Source: CAVPPA01 sp963841325
GTDB taxonomy: Bacteria; Patescibacteriota; Saccharimonadia; Saccharimonadales; UBA4665
Assembly: GCA_963841325.1 (NCBI GenBank)
Contig: CAWJBZ010000008.1
Coordinates: 1-64,000, forward strand
Reading direction: 5' to 3'
Length of the DNA: 64,000 nucleotides
In this document: positions 1 through 8,584 of the stretch, one piece after another
Layout of the letters: each line of letters opens with the position of its first letter
Numbering within the stretch: the stretch's first letter is position 1
Program-made: the position numbers and the translations under genes
The notes under the pieces: generated by a model
What the model saw: the letters and a program-made list of their open reading frames with translations, nothing else
Database searches by the model: none
Told to the model about the DNA's origin: nothing

Positions 1-1655
1 CCCCCGGCAAGTTGGCTGGCTCTTTGGGCGCATTCCACCGCCCGCTTCCCGTCCCGGACCGAGGCGTCCCAACTGCAGGCCAGCAGCGTGGCGAGATTAT
101 TCCACGTGCGGGCATTGGCCGGTTCCAGCTTCAGCGACAGTTCATAATGCGTGATCGCCTCACGAACCGACCCGGTCAGGTGCAGCGCGTTGGCCAGGTT
201 GTTATGCGCGTGGGCGGAGTCGGGCCGAAGTTCGACCGCCTTGCGAAAGTGCATCAGCGCCTCATCCACCTCCCCCGTGCGGAAGAGCAGAAGGCCGAGA
301 TTGTTGTGGGCCATATCGGCGGCGGGATTGCGCGCCAGCGTGGTTCGAAAGAGCGTCTCATTGTCGCGGTACATCGCGCTCTGCCGCCAGGTGAGCGAGG
401 CAAGCAGAGCCAGGGTGACGGCCGCCAAAACGCCGCCGAGCCGCATAATGCCCAGCCGCCGGGCGCCCTGCACAGCCAGCGCCGCACCCAGGGCGATTGG
501 CGCCAGACTCGACAAATACGACCAATGATCGCACACGAACGAGTAACGCATGAAGAAGGCGTTCATAAACCCGATCACGGGAAACAGAGTGCCGCCAAAG
601 TACAACGCCGCCGCCAGAGGTCCTCGCCCAATCCGTTTTCGCAGCAGCCACAAAGCCATAACGACGACCAGGGCGGCCAATGGAAAAAGCCATTGCACCA
701 GCGAGCTGGAATCCAGCCGCCAGCGGGGGTAAATGAAACACAAATCCGCCGGCCACACGAGCTTCCCCACATAAAACCAAACCGCTCGACCGGCAATAAG
801 GCAGCGCTCCCCCCAGGAGAAACCCCACTCCGGCCCGCTGGCGCCCAGTTTGTTGCGCTCCAACCAGAAGATCACCGTGCCCAGACCAAAGCTCACGACG
901 AAGAAGGGCAACGCCGGCAGAACATCCGCGCGCCACCTAAGCCGCCCTTGTTTCCACCAAGCCACCAATAAGAGCACCGCCGGTAACGAAAAAGCCGTAG
1001 CCTTGGCCAGATCCGCCGCCGTGAACAGAAGCAAGGCGGCGACATAAGCGCCCCAATGGCGATCCTCCGGAAAGGGTTGGTCTGGCGCGCGTTCCGAGGG
1101 TCGGCTCCAAAAACCCGTGAACCGTCCGTAGCTCAACAATGCCCCCAGGTAGAATCCCAGCGACAGCACGTTCTTCCGTTCCGTGATCCATGCGGCGGAC
1201 TCCGTCATGAGCGGATGCAGTGCGAAAATGGCCGCGGCTAAGCCCGCCCCCGGCACAGCCAGGCGCCTCAACAGCCGCCAAAAGAGCAACGCATTCAGCA
1301 GATGCAGCAGAACGTTCTCAACGTGGTACGCCGGCGTCCAGAAACCCCATAACTGATAGTCCAGCCAGAAAGTGGTCCCGGTCAGGGGATAGGTACCTGT
1401 TGCAGGACCGTCACATGGCGCCACATCGTCGCCAGGCCGGAGAAGCTTTGAAACAGGCCTTCCAGCTTCACCGTCCAGGCATCGTCATCCCAAACAAACT
1501 CGCCGTTCAGGCACGGGACCATAGGCCCAGAAAGTGGCTCCGGCGATAAGCAGCATCGGCAGCCAGCCCCTTTGCCACCAGACCTGTAGCCGCCCTTTGA
1601 GTCCGCCGCCGCCTAAGGCGAGTCCGATATGCGATGTCGGGGTTTCAATTCGCAT
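1..1655 (-). pseudogene. TMTC-like membrane protein with C-terminal TPRs; frameshifted, runs off the left edge
   Basis: Read from an ATG at 1655. The start MRIETPTSHIG leads into a hydrophobic segment. Further on, in other frames, come HPLMTESAAWITERKN, GERCLIAGRAVWFYVGKL and RYSFVCDHWSYLSSLAP. These resemble the multi-spanning domain of TMTC/DUF1736-type tetratricopeptide proteins. The last 115 or so residues before the window edge are TPR repeats (NNLGLLLFRTGEVDEALMHF, then HNNLANALHLTGSVREAI). Following this homology needs at least two frame changes, near 1505-1520 and near 1389-1402. Intact relatives are transmembrane proteins with periplasmic TPRs, common in Verrucomicrobia and Planctomycetes. 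The GC-rich codon use is unlike everything right of 3260. I read this as foreign sequence with indel errors or a decayed gene. Confidence 0.6.
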
Positions 1656-1665
1656 TGCGCCAATC

Positions 1666-3258
1666 CTATTGTGCCCTTGGCCGAGTTGCGCTGGCAGAGT
1701 CCGTTTCGGTGAGGAGCGGAGCACGGTATAGGCGAAGCCCGCCGTCCCGCGAGGGGAAGCCCGAGCTGCCGACGAGCCAACGGCCATCGGGGGAAAACAG
1801 CAAGTTGCGCATTGTTCCACCGAGCCGGCGGACAGTGAGCAGTTCCTGCTGGGTGGCGACGTTCCAGAGTTTGAGCGTGCTGTCGTCACTGGCCGAAGCC
1901 AGAGTCTTGCCGTCGGGGGCAAAGGCAACGGACCACACACCCTGCTTATGACCGGTGAAGACGCCGACCAACTTACCGCTGCCCACGTCCCAGAGACGGA
2001 TCACATCGAAGTTGGCGGTAGCGAGGAGGCTGCTGTCCGGCGAGAACGCGGTGCCGATGCCGGGCTGGTTGTCCATGACCAAGCTCGTCCGCAACGATGC
2101 AGTTGGGACATCCCAGAGCAGAATCGAGTTCGTCGCCGGGGTGGAGGACTGAGTTCGCGCCCCCATGCCAGGCGGAAAACCTGCCAGAAAGGAGCGTTGA
2201 AAGGCGGCGAGCGTCCGTCCGTCGGGCGAGAACAAGGCGTGCATCGCTTCGATTGGCAGCGGAGAATTAGTGTTGCTGCGAAGATCCCAGGCATGGAGTC
2301 TCCCGCCCCGTCCGCCGGTGATCAACATTCGGCCGTCGGGCGAAAGCGCGACGAGTTCCACCGGTCTATCCGAAGCCTTCAGGGTGCGGGCCTCAAGCGT
2401 CTCGGTGTCCCAGAGTTTCACGCTGCCGTCCTCGAGGCCCTGGGCCAAAGTCCGGAGGTCTCCGCTGACGGCGACGGCCGAAGGCGCCCGCATTCTGGGG
2501 CCATTCATCGGCGGGCGCTGGGTCTCCAAAGGAAACTGCCGCTCGGCTGCGCCCGTGTTCAGGTCGAGGAAGAGGACGGAATTAGTCTGGGACAGGCAAG
2601 CCAGAGTCTGGCCGTCGTTGGAGAACGCCAGCGGCCGCGCAGAAGCCGGGGAGGAAGTCTTCTTTGTGTTCGGTTTGGGTGGGCCAGATCTTCACGCCGC
2701 CGCCGCGGGCGCCGCTGACGAGTGATTGGCCATCAGGCGCAAATGCGACAGCCATCACCTCATTCAGATGTCCCTGGAGGGTGGTGATCGGCTGGCGCTT
2801 GGCGAAGTCCCATAAGCGGACGGAGTGGTCCATGCTGGCGGTGGCGAGGGTCTTTCCGTCTGGGGAAAAGGCGAGACTGGTAATGATGCCGGTGTGCTCG
2901 ATGTGCTCCGGATCTTCCGGCATGACAGCGATTTCTTTTCCGGAGGTCGTGTCCCAGATACTGAGAATGAAAACGCCCTTGGCGGAAAGGGTGTTTCGTG
3001 CGGCGACGAATGACTTGCCGTCCGGCGAGAAGGCCATCGCGCGATCAGCCATCATGCCCGGACCGAAGCCGCGGATAAAGACATTGGTGGAATCTTCGAG
3101 CACCAGTCCATTGGTGGCGCCTTGCAGCGGCCACAGGGTGATGCCGGCGTCAGCGTCCGTGGCGAGCGTGTTGGCGTCGGGTGAAAAAGCGTCCGGCGCT
3201 GAGGCTCCGGGAAGGTGACGGATTTCCTTCCATGACGCGGTGTTGCGAACGGTGATCC
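1666..3258 (-). pseudogene. WD40-repeat protein, 5' truncated at the junction and frameshifted
   Basis: Repeated blades of the form FSPDGKTLATAS...VRLWD are visible throughout, for example SLAFSPDGKTLATASMDH and SVAFAPDGKTLASASDDS. At least seven blades can be recognised, a beta-propeller scaffold usually used for protein binding. The frame changes once near 2636-2655. On one side it reads FLPGFCAAAG and stops; in the next frame ARPLAFSNDGQTLACLSQT continues the propeller. At the 5' side the frame is still WD40-like (IAVWITVRNTASWKEI) up to about 3258, then meets a stop in AT-rich sequence, so the N-terminus is missing. It lies 10 bases upstream of the TMTC-like gene on the same strand. Same foreign GC-rich block. 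Confidence 0.7.
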
Positions 3259-3266
3259 ATACCGCT
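3255..3266. other. Junction between GC-rich foreign DNA and the AT-rich genome
   Basis: Base composition and codon use change abruptly within about ten bases. The minus-strand WD40 frame is cut here, and the plus-strand membrane-protein frame that continues to 3383 has no start on its left. Both flanking genes are therefore truncated at the same point, with no insertion sequence, integrase or repeat visible. This fits an artificial chimera better than an integration. Confidence 0.7.
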
Positions 3267-3383
3267 ATCAGTTTACGTGTTTACCCTATACATCGCCAAT
3301 TATCGGTTACTGTTCTTGGGCTAGGTACATTACTTCTAACTTTAGCTATTATAGTTAGTAATGCGCTGTTGGTTCTGCGATGA
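3261..3383 (+). CDS. C-terminal fragment of a membrane protein (5' end lost at the junction)
   Basis: An open frame enters from the junction and ends with TGA at 3381-3383. Its roughly 40 residues include one strongly hydrophobic helix (LSVTVLGLGTLLLTLAIIVS). The stop overlaps the start of the following glycosyltransferase as ATGA, which suggests translational coupling and an operon whose upstream part is missing. The family cannot be told from this fragment. Confidence 0.5.
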   Translation, partial: TAISLRVYPIHRQLSVTVLGLGTLLLTLAIIVSNALLVLR

Positions 3384-5002
3384 CCGATATTGAGATCCCT
3401 AGAGTAGCCGATCGTCACTTTCGTTATAGATTGTTTGAAATCATGCCCTGGGCACTCAGCATGTCCTTACTAGTGATACTAGTAATCTTAAGTATCTTTA
3501 ACGCTACCATAGCTGCTTTTTATATCGTATTATTAATTTTTATTTACGCCACCAGAGCATTGGCTTTAGCTCTCCGTTCTCTGTATGGTTTCAACGCTTT
3601 ACGTAAAAACATCCGAATTGATTGGTTAAAATTACTCAATGAACTAGAATCCGGTAAAGTCAATGATTCAGAGACACCATTATTGTGGCATCTTAAACAA
3701 GTCGAAGCTCGTGGCGGAGATAAATTGCCAATTAAACCAAGCAGTCTTCTAAATGCTGTGATTATTGCTACTTATAATGAGAGACGAGAAGTGCTTGAGC
3801 CAACTATCCAGTCGGTTTTAGCCTCTAATTACCCCATGAAACAGGTTATCTTAATTTTAGCTTATGAAGAACGTGGGGGTCCCGTCGTAGAGCAACAAGC
3901 CAAAGAACTGGTGGAGATCTATAAAGACCGCTTCTATTATGCAGTAGCCATTAAGCACCCTAAGAATATATACGGGGAAACGATCGGTAAGGGGGGTAAT
4001 ACCACTTATGCCGGCCATGAACTTAAACGATATTTAGAGAATCATCATATTGATCCACTGCGAGTTATTGTGACTACTCTAGATGCCGATAATCGTCCAG
4101 ATAAGGAATATTTAGCTTGTCTAAGCTATGCATACGTTTTATGTCCCGATCCAGTGAGGGCAGCTTTCCAACCAATTTCTATGTATACCAATAATATATG
4201 GGATGCACCAGCTCCAATGCGAGTAGTGGCAACCGGGAACTCTATATTTAACGTAGTATTGGCAATGCGTCCTCATGCCATGCGTAATTTTTCATCACAC
4301 GCACAAGGTATGGCGTCACTAATTCAGACTGATTTTTGGAGTACTCGTACTATCGTAGAAGATGGGCATCAGTTTTGGCGTTCTTACTTCCGATTTGATG
4401 GACATTACATCGTTTATCCTTTACATGTGCCAATTTATCAGGATGCTGTGTTATCAAACACCTACAGGAAGACATTAAAAGCGCAATTTATACAACTTCG
4501 ACGATGGACATATGGTGCTTCTGATATCGCTTATGTTATCAACCAAGGTTACTTTAAGAAAAATAAAGTTTCAAAACCTGATTTAATAGCTAAAACTTTC
4601 CGTCTTACAGAAGGACACGTCACTTGGGCAGTAGGACCAATCTTGACTTTATGTGGAGGTTTTGTGCCGGTGTTGTTTCATCCCCACAATCTAGCCGCTA
4701 ACCAGTTACCGTTTATCATTAGTCGAATCCAAACCGTTGTTTTGATCACCATTCTAGCGATGCTGTACTTGTGCTTGAAGACGCTGCCACCTAAACCAGA
4801 GCGCTATAAGCACCGCCGCACTTTCTTTATGGTGATTCAATGGGTATATTTGCCATTTACGACAGTTATCTATAACTCATTTGCAGCTATTTACTCGCAA
4901 ACACGATTAGCCTTTGGCCATTATCTGGGCTTTGATGTTACCGAGAAGGCTGTCGTAGATGTTGGTAAATCTGGGCAAATCGATACCGTTCATAATCCGT
5001 GA
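3380..5002 (+). CDS. Processive family 2 glycosyltransferase, membrane bound
   Basis: A 540-residue protein with two or three N-terminal membrane helices (about residues 22-67), a cytosolic GT-A domain and further helices near 415-505. The catalytic signatures of the cellulose synthase/hyaluronan synthase group are present: NAVIIATYNE at 125-134, the metal-binding DAD at 235-237, ED at 327-328 and QLRRW at 372-376. Proteins of this group polymerise a sugar nucleotide and thread the chain through the membrane. The product here is unknown, but a cell-surface polysaccharide is likely. The ATG overlaps the stop of the preceding frame as ATGA. The 3' end overlaps the convergent NrdR-like gene by 13 bases. 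Confidence 0.85.
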   Translation: MTDIEIPRVADRHFRYRLFEIMPWALSMSLLVILVILSIFNATIAAFYIVLLIFIYATRALALALRSLYGFNALRKNIRIDWLKLLNELESGKVNDSETPLLWHLKQVEARGGDKLPIKPSSLLNAVIIATYNERREVLEPTIQSVLASNYPMKQVILILAYEERGGPVVEQQAKELVEIYKDRFYYAVAIKHPKNIYGETIGKGGNTTYAGHELKRYLENHHIDPLRVIVTTLDADNRPDKEYLACLSYAYVLCPDPVRAAFQPISMYTNNIWDAPAPMRVVATGNSIFNVVLAMRPHAMRNFSSHAQGMASLIQTDFWSTRTIVEDGHQFWRSYFRFDGHYIVYPLHVPIYQDAVLSNTYRKTLKAQFIQLRRWTYGASDIAYVINQGYFKKNKVSKPDLIAKTFRLTEGHVTWAVGPILTLCGGFVPVLFHPHNLAANQLPFIISRIQTVVLITILAMLYLCLKTLPPKPERYKHRRTFFMVIQWVYLPFTTVIYNSFAAIYSQTRLAFGHYLGFDVTEKAVVDVGKSGQIDTVHNP

Positions 5003-5400
5003 AAAGCCCCATAGTGAACGTAAGCAACATCATCAAATTGCTTAAGGGTTTCACTGACAATCTTAACCAGGTTATCTCTTAAAACTAGACCTTGACTAGA
5101 TTTTTGACTTTTTATTAGTTTACTAAGCGCGGTTTCTGTTAATGCGGAAGCATCAGTAATGGCGTTAGGGCGATGCTTGCAGGAACTATATATACTTAAA
5201 TATAGTTTGTCGCGGTTAAACGGCATAATGTGCGACATCTTATCTTGGAATGCCAAGCTGTTTTCGTATACGTTTTGCTCTAATGTGCTGAATACGGCTC
5301 GACAAACTAGACACTGACGTCTGCGCCACACCTTATTAGATTGTTTTTGTAACCGGGAATTAGTGACATGAGTATTATTCCCGCAATATATACATACCAT
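4990..5400 (-). CDS. NrdR-like zinc-ribbon/ATP-cone protein (second paralog)
   Basis: 136 residues. The N-terminal zinc ribbon has two CxxC pairs (CIYCGNN near residue 3 and CLVCRAVF near 31) separated by an RRR-rich stretch, as in NrdR. The rest resembles the ATP-cone (NRDKLYLSIYSSCKHRP and following), ending in VAYVHYGAF like the NrdR core VAYVRFASVYR. NrdR senses ATP/dATP and represses ribonucleotide reductase genes. A full-length NrdR lies at 51011-51493 directly before nrdJ, so this copy is a shorter, diverged paralog standing alone. It may bind a different operator or modulate the main NrdR. No strong ribosome-binding site precedes the ATG. Confidence 0.75.
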   Translation of the reverse strand: MVCIYCGNNTHVTNSRLQKQSNKVWRRRQCLVCRAVFSTLEQNVYENSLAFQDKMSHIMPFNRDKLYLSIYSSCKHRPNAITDASALTETALSKLIKSQKSSQGLVLRDNLVKIVSETLKQFDDVAYVHYGAFHGL

Positions 5401-5470
5401 ATCAACATATTGTCATACGGGTGTTTAAAATGCTAGTGGAAAAAATAACTATAAATAGGGTATAACCTAA

Positions 5471-5505
5471 AACCACCCCAAGAAAAAATATTTCCTGAGG
5501 TGGTT
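5471..5505. terminator. Strong hairpin terminator, works for the leftward transcript
   Basis: A 12-bp stem (5471-5482 with 5494-5505, including two G-U pairs on the minus strand) closes an 11-nt A/U loop. On the minus strand it follows the small ORF at 5521-5631 by 15 bases and is followed by a T-rich stretch. Confidence 0.6.
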
Positions 5506-5520
5506 ATTGTTGATATTCAG

Positions 5521-5631
5521 TTAAGATTTGTTCGTTCTTGCCCGTCTTACTTTTCTAATACGTTGCGGGAAAGCTAGTTCTTCGTAAAACAATTGAAAAG
5601 ACTCAAGAGCACTAATATTAGTGGTACTCAC
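5521..5631 (-). CDS. Candidate 36-residue basic protein
   Basis: A GTG at 5631 is preceded by a G-rich ribosome-binding sequence (AGGGGG about 7 bases upstream) and opens 36 codons ending in TAA, followed directly by the hairpin terminator. The product starts MSTTNISALESFQLF and ends in a very basic tail (RIRKVRRARTNKS). The tidy start-stop-terminator order suggests a real transcript. No family is recognised. It could instead be a small RNA. Confidence 0.4.
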   Translation of the reverse strand: MSTTNISALESFQLFYEELAFPQRIRKVRRARTNKS

Positions 5632-5771
5632 CAAAACCCCCTGTTTAACCTGATTAATTTAGCACAGTAGAGACCATTAGTCAATTACCCACTGGAGCAA
5701 AGTAAGTATTAATTACAGATACAACAAGCATTTTCAAAGTAAACTAATCAGTATAGGAAATGGTAAGTTAA

Positions 5772-5850
5772 TGGTGGGCACGGAGGGGCTCGAACCCCCG
5801 AAACCTCATTCACGTCAAGAATGCGCTCTAGCCAACTGAGCTACGTGCCC
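5772..5850 (-). tRNA. tRNA-Val(GAC)
   Basis: Read on the minus strand, a 7-bp acceptor stem (GGGCACG with CGTGCCC), a D-arm AGCTCAGTTGGCTAGAGC, a 5-bp anticodon stem CATTC/GAATG and the loop TTGACGT give anticodon GAC. The T-arm GGGGGTTCGAGCCCC and an encoded CCA at 5772-5774 complete it. It stands alone. Confidence 0.93.
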
Positions 5851-6099
5851 GCTCCTAATCTACATGTTCTAGCCGTAGTTAGATTATAAAGATATATTGA
5901 ATTATTGAGAAGATCAAAACTAATTAATATCCAGAGTATTGTAGACTTAGCAAATACAAATTTATATTATATGGCACCAACATCATATATGGTGTAAATT
6001 AATTTTTTCCACAGAAGAGATGTATAAATAACAATATAATTGTACTAGCCATATTATACCAACTACATTATATTAATGTGTAGGTGAAGTTTTGCGATG

Positions 6100-6108
6100 T
6101 GTTATAAT
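6100..6108 (+). promoter_or_regulatory. Extended -10 promoter of the thrS leader
   Basis: A perfect TATAAT at 6103-6108 with the TG of an extended -10 just before it. No clear -35 box is seen, as expected for extended -10 promoters. Transcription should start near 6115. Confidence 0.55.
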
Positions 6109-6114
6109 CGCCGA

Positions 6115-6387
6115 TGAACGGTGAAACGGCTTCACCAACCGTTGAGTTCCGTGGGAAACTATACGTGCGTTAACGTATTAGTATAAGTGCCTTGCGTGAT
6201 ACATTAGTTGATCACAAGGAAGTCCGGTGGAACCATCCTGATTTATGTTTCGGTAGTTTCAATGAAGGCAAAAGCCTAAGTCGTAAAATAAACCGGAACA
6301 CGGGACCCGAGACGCGTTAGATTGAATATCGTGCGAGCGTATTTAATCCTGCGCGTCTTTTTAGATACCACAGTAATAAAGGAGATA
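6115..6387 (+). promoter_or_regulatory. Structured leader RNA of thrS with internal terminator (T-box-like candidate)
   Basis: About 270 nt separate the promoter from thrS. I see a GGTGAA/TTCACC hairpin near the 5' end and CCTTG-GTGAT pairing with ATCAC-AAGG near 6190-6222. A long-range 8-bp helix joins GTTCCGTG near 6147 to CACGGGAC near 6298. The sequence TCCGG-TGGAACC resembles the T-box bulge that binds a tRNA 3' end, with CCGGA available downstream as the closing strand. An intrinsic terminator follows: GACGCG at 6311-6316 pairs with CGCGTC at 6352-6357 and then TTTTT. This is the logic of an attenuator on an aminoacyl-tRNA synthetase. The class is uncertain, because I could not identify a specifier codon. 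Confidence 0.5.
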
Positions 6388-6390
6388 ATG

Positions 6391-8235
6391 ATGGCGGAAG
6401 ATAATCAAGAACTTCACGTTATGCGGCATAGCCTCGCCCACATTATGGCGGCTGCAATTCAACACCTTTGGCCAGATGCGAAATTTGGAGTTGGTCCGGT
6501 TGTAGAAAACGGATTTTATTATGATGTTGATTTTGGCAGCACCAAATTATCCGAAGAAGATTTGCATAAAATTGAAGCTGAAATGAAAAAAATCATTGAT
6601 TCAGATGCGCCTTTCGAACAGTTTGATAAATCTATAGATGATGCGATCAACTGGGCCAAAGAAAATTTACAACCATATAAAGAAGAGCTTCTTAATGACC
6701 TAAAGCGATCCGGTACCACTGCAGCGAAAGAATTAGACGCCGAAGAAATTGGAGTACAAGCTGGTGACGAAAGCAAAGTAGAGACCGTGTCATTTTATAA
6801 ATGTGCTGATTTTACTGATCTTTGTCGAGGCCCACATGTTAATAGTGCCGGTCGAGTAGGGGCATTTAAACTACTGCGCGTCTCGGGTGCTTATTGGCGT
6901 GGTAAGGATACTAACGCTCAAATGCAACGTATTTATGGTGCGGGCTTTACCAGTGAAGATGAACTTAGCCGATATCTTAAAATGCTAGAAGAAGCAAAAC
7001 AACGTGACCATCGTAAGATTGGTAAAGAACTTGATTTGTTTATATTTTCAGATCTGGTGGGATCAGGACTGCCCCTATTTACACCCAGAGGGACAATATT
7101 ACGTCAGGAACTAACTAATTTTGTTGAATCGCTACGTATAGCGTCTGGGTTTCAAAGAGTATCAATCCCACATATTACTAAAACAGAGCTGTATAAGATA
7201 TCAGGACACTGGGATAAGTTTGGTGATGAGCTATTTCTAGTAGAAAGCCAAGTAACCTCTGATCATTTTGCCCTAAAACCAATGAACTGCCCACACCATA
7301 ACCAAATTTATGCTTCACAACCTCGTAGCTATCGGGATTTACCTATAAAATATTTTGAGACAACAACTGTTTATCGTGATGAAAAAAGCGGAGAGCTGGG
7401 TGGTTTAATGCGCGTACGTTCCATATCACAAGATGATAGTCATGCCTATTGTCGGCCCGACCAGCTAGATGCTGTAGTAAACAATCTAATCTCCGATATT
7501 AAAACTTTATATAGCATACTTGGTATGAGCTTACGAGCGCGCTTAAGCTACCGCGACAAAAGTGATAAATATTTAGGAGAACAGAAATTATGGGATGAGG
7601 CACAATCGATCATTCATAATTTAGCTGATCATAATAAGCTAGAATTCTATGAAGTTATTGGAGAAGCAGCTTTTTATGGGCCTAAAATTGATTTCATGGC
7701 TACTGATGCCATCGGACGTGAACACCAAATCGCTACTATTCAATTGGATTTTGTTCAACCCGAAAGATTTCAACTAGAATATACCGCAGAAGATAGTAGC
7801 CAACAGCGTCCAGTTATGATTCACTGCGTGCTACTAGGATCGATAGAGCGATTTTTGGGCGTATATATAGAGCACACAACTGGAAAATTTCCAGTCTGGC
7901 TAGCACCTGAACAGATTCGTCTCATTACTGTTAATCAAGAGGAAGCAACTACAAATTTTGCCAACAATATTTTGGAGCAAGCAGTTAAACTTGGATTACG
8001 CTTGGTAGTTGATAATTCAAATGAATCTGTTGGCAAAAAAATTCGTTCAGCTGAACTAATGAAAGTGCCATACACCGTGGTAATAGGGGATAAAGAAATT
8101 GCTGGGGGTGGGCTATTGCCACGGGTACGCAAAGACCTAGAAGTAAGTGAACATCATTCCGGAAAAACCATCGATGAGTTTCTCAAAACAGTTGCTAATG
8201 AAGCTAAATCACGGGTTACTAAAACCTCTCTATAA
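6391..8235 (+). CDS. thrS: Threonyl-tRNA synthetase lacking the TGS domain
   Basis: Charges tRNA-Thr. The 614-residue protein begins almost directly with the editing domain (MRHSLAHIMAAAI, then CADFTDLCRGPH), so the usual N-terminal TGS domain is absent. Class II motifs follow: zinc-site Cys/His in MNCPHH, motif 2 YRDEKSGELGGLMRVRS, motif 3 near GSIERFLGVYIEHTTGKFP, and a C-terminal anticodon-binding domain. I chose ATG 6391 because AGGAG lies 6 bases upstream. An in-frame upstream extension to 6322 would have to read through the leader terminator. Seven bases separate it from atl, so thrS, atl and miaA are probably one operon controlled by the leader. Confidence 0.95.
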   Translation: MAEDNQELHVMRHSLAHIMAAAIQHLWPDAKFGVGPVVENGFYYDVDFGSTKLSEEDLHKIEAEMKKIIDSDAPFEQFDKSIDDAINWAKENLQPYKEELLNDLKRSGTTAAKELDAEEIGVQAGDESKVETVSFYKCADFTDLCRGPHVNSAGRVGAFKLLRVSGAYWRGKDTNAQMQRIYGAGFTSEDELSRYLKMLEEAKQRDHRKIGKELDLFIFSDLVGSGLPLFTPRGTILRQELTNFVESLRIASGFQRVSIPHITKTELYKISGHWDKFGDELFLVESQVTSDHFALKPMNCPHHNQIYASQPRSYRDLPIKYFETTTVYRDEKSGELGGLMRVRSISQDDSHAYCRPDQLDAVVNNLISDIKTLYSILGMSLRARLSYRDKSDKYLGEQKLWDEAQSIIHNLADHNKLEFYEVIGEAAFYGPKIDFMATDAIGREHQIATIQLDFVQPERFQLEYTAEDSSQQRPVMIHCVLLGSIERFLGVYIEHTTGKFPVWLAPEQIRLITVNQEEATTNFANNILEQAVKLGLRLVVDNSNESVGKKIRSAELMKVPYTVVIGDKEIAGGGLLPRVRKDLEVSEHHSGKTIDEFLKTVANEAKSRVTKTSL

Positions 8236-8241
8236 TTAGTT

Positions 8242-8580
8242 ATGCTTGAACCATATCTGTTCGAACCAAATTTTCGAGAACGGGTAGAAACACTAGTGTC
8301 ATTAATCCCACCAGGTCAAGTGATGACTTATGGGCAACTAGCAGCATTGTGTGGTAACGCTAGAGCAGGACGTATTGTAGGTGGAATAGCGCATTTTGGT
8401 AATCCAAGCCTACCGTGGCAACGAGTAGTTAATAAACAGGGCGGTCTAGCCTTGGGTTATCCAGGTGGTCGTCGTGGTCACAAAGCCATGCTTGAGGCTG
8501 ATGGTGTTAAGGTTAGTGACGATTACTATGTAGATATAAAAAATCTTCTCTGGTGGCCGGTTGAGATGAACAACATCTAA
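8242..8580 (+). CDS. Alkyltransferase-like (ATL) DNA-repair protein
   Basis: 112 residues with the DNA-binding fold of O6-alkylguanine methyltransferase: IPPGQVMTYGQLAALCG, the arginine-finger region NARAGRIVGG, and the active-site loop. The loop reads PWQRV where true methyltransferases have PCHRV, so the acceptor cysteine is replaced by tryptophan. This is the hallmark of ATL proteins, which bind alkylated bases and hand them to nucleotide excision repair. It sits between thrS and miaA with very short gaps. A TATAAT at 8231-8236 lies 5 bases before the ATG, so a leaderless internal transcript is possible. Confidence 0.88.
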   Translation: MLEPYLFEPNFRERVETLVSLIPPGQVMTYGQLAALCGNARAGRIVGGIAHFGNPSLPWQRVVNKQGGLALGYPGGRRGHKAMLEADGVKVSDDYYVDIKNLLWWPVEMNNI

Positions 8581-8584
8581 AGAT

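Noticed and set aside
12..971. A 319-codon plus-strand open frame in the GC-rich block
   Set aside because: It lies opposite the TMTC-like gene, is Arg/Gln/Pro-rich with no domain, and is an expected shadow in high-GC DNA.
6322..6390. Longer N-terminus for ThrRS
   Set aside because: It would translate through the leader terminator hairpin and lacks a ribosome-binding site; AGGAG fits ATG 6391.
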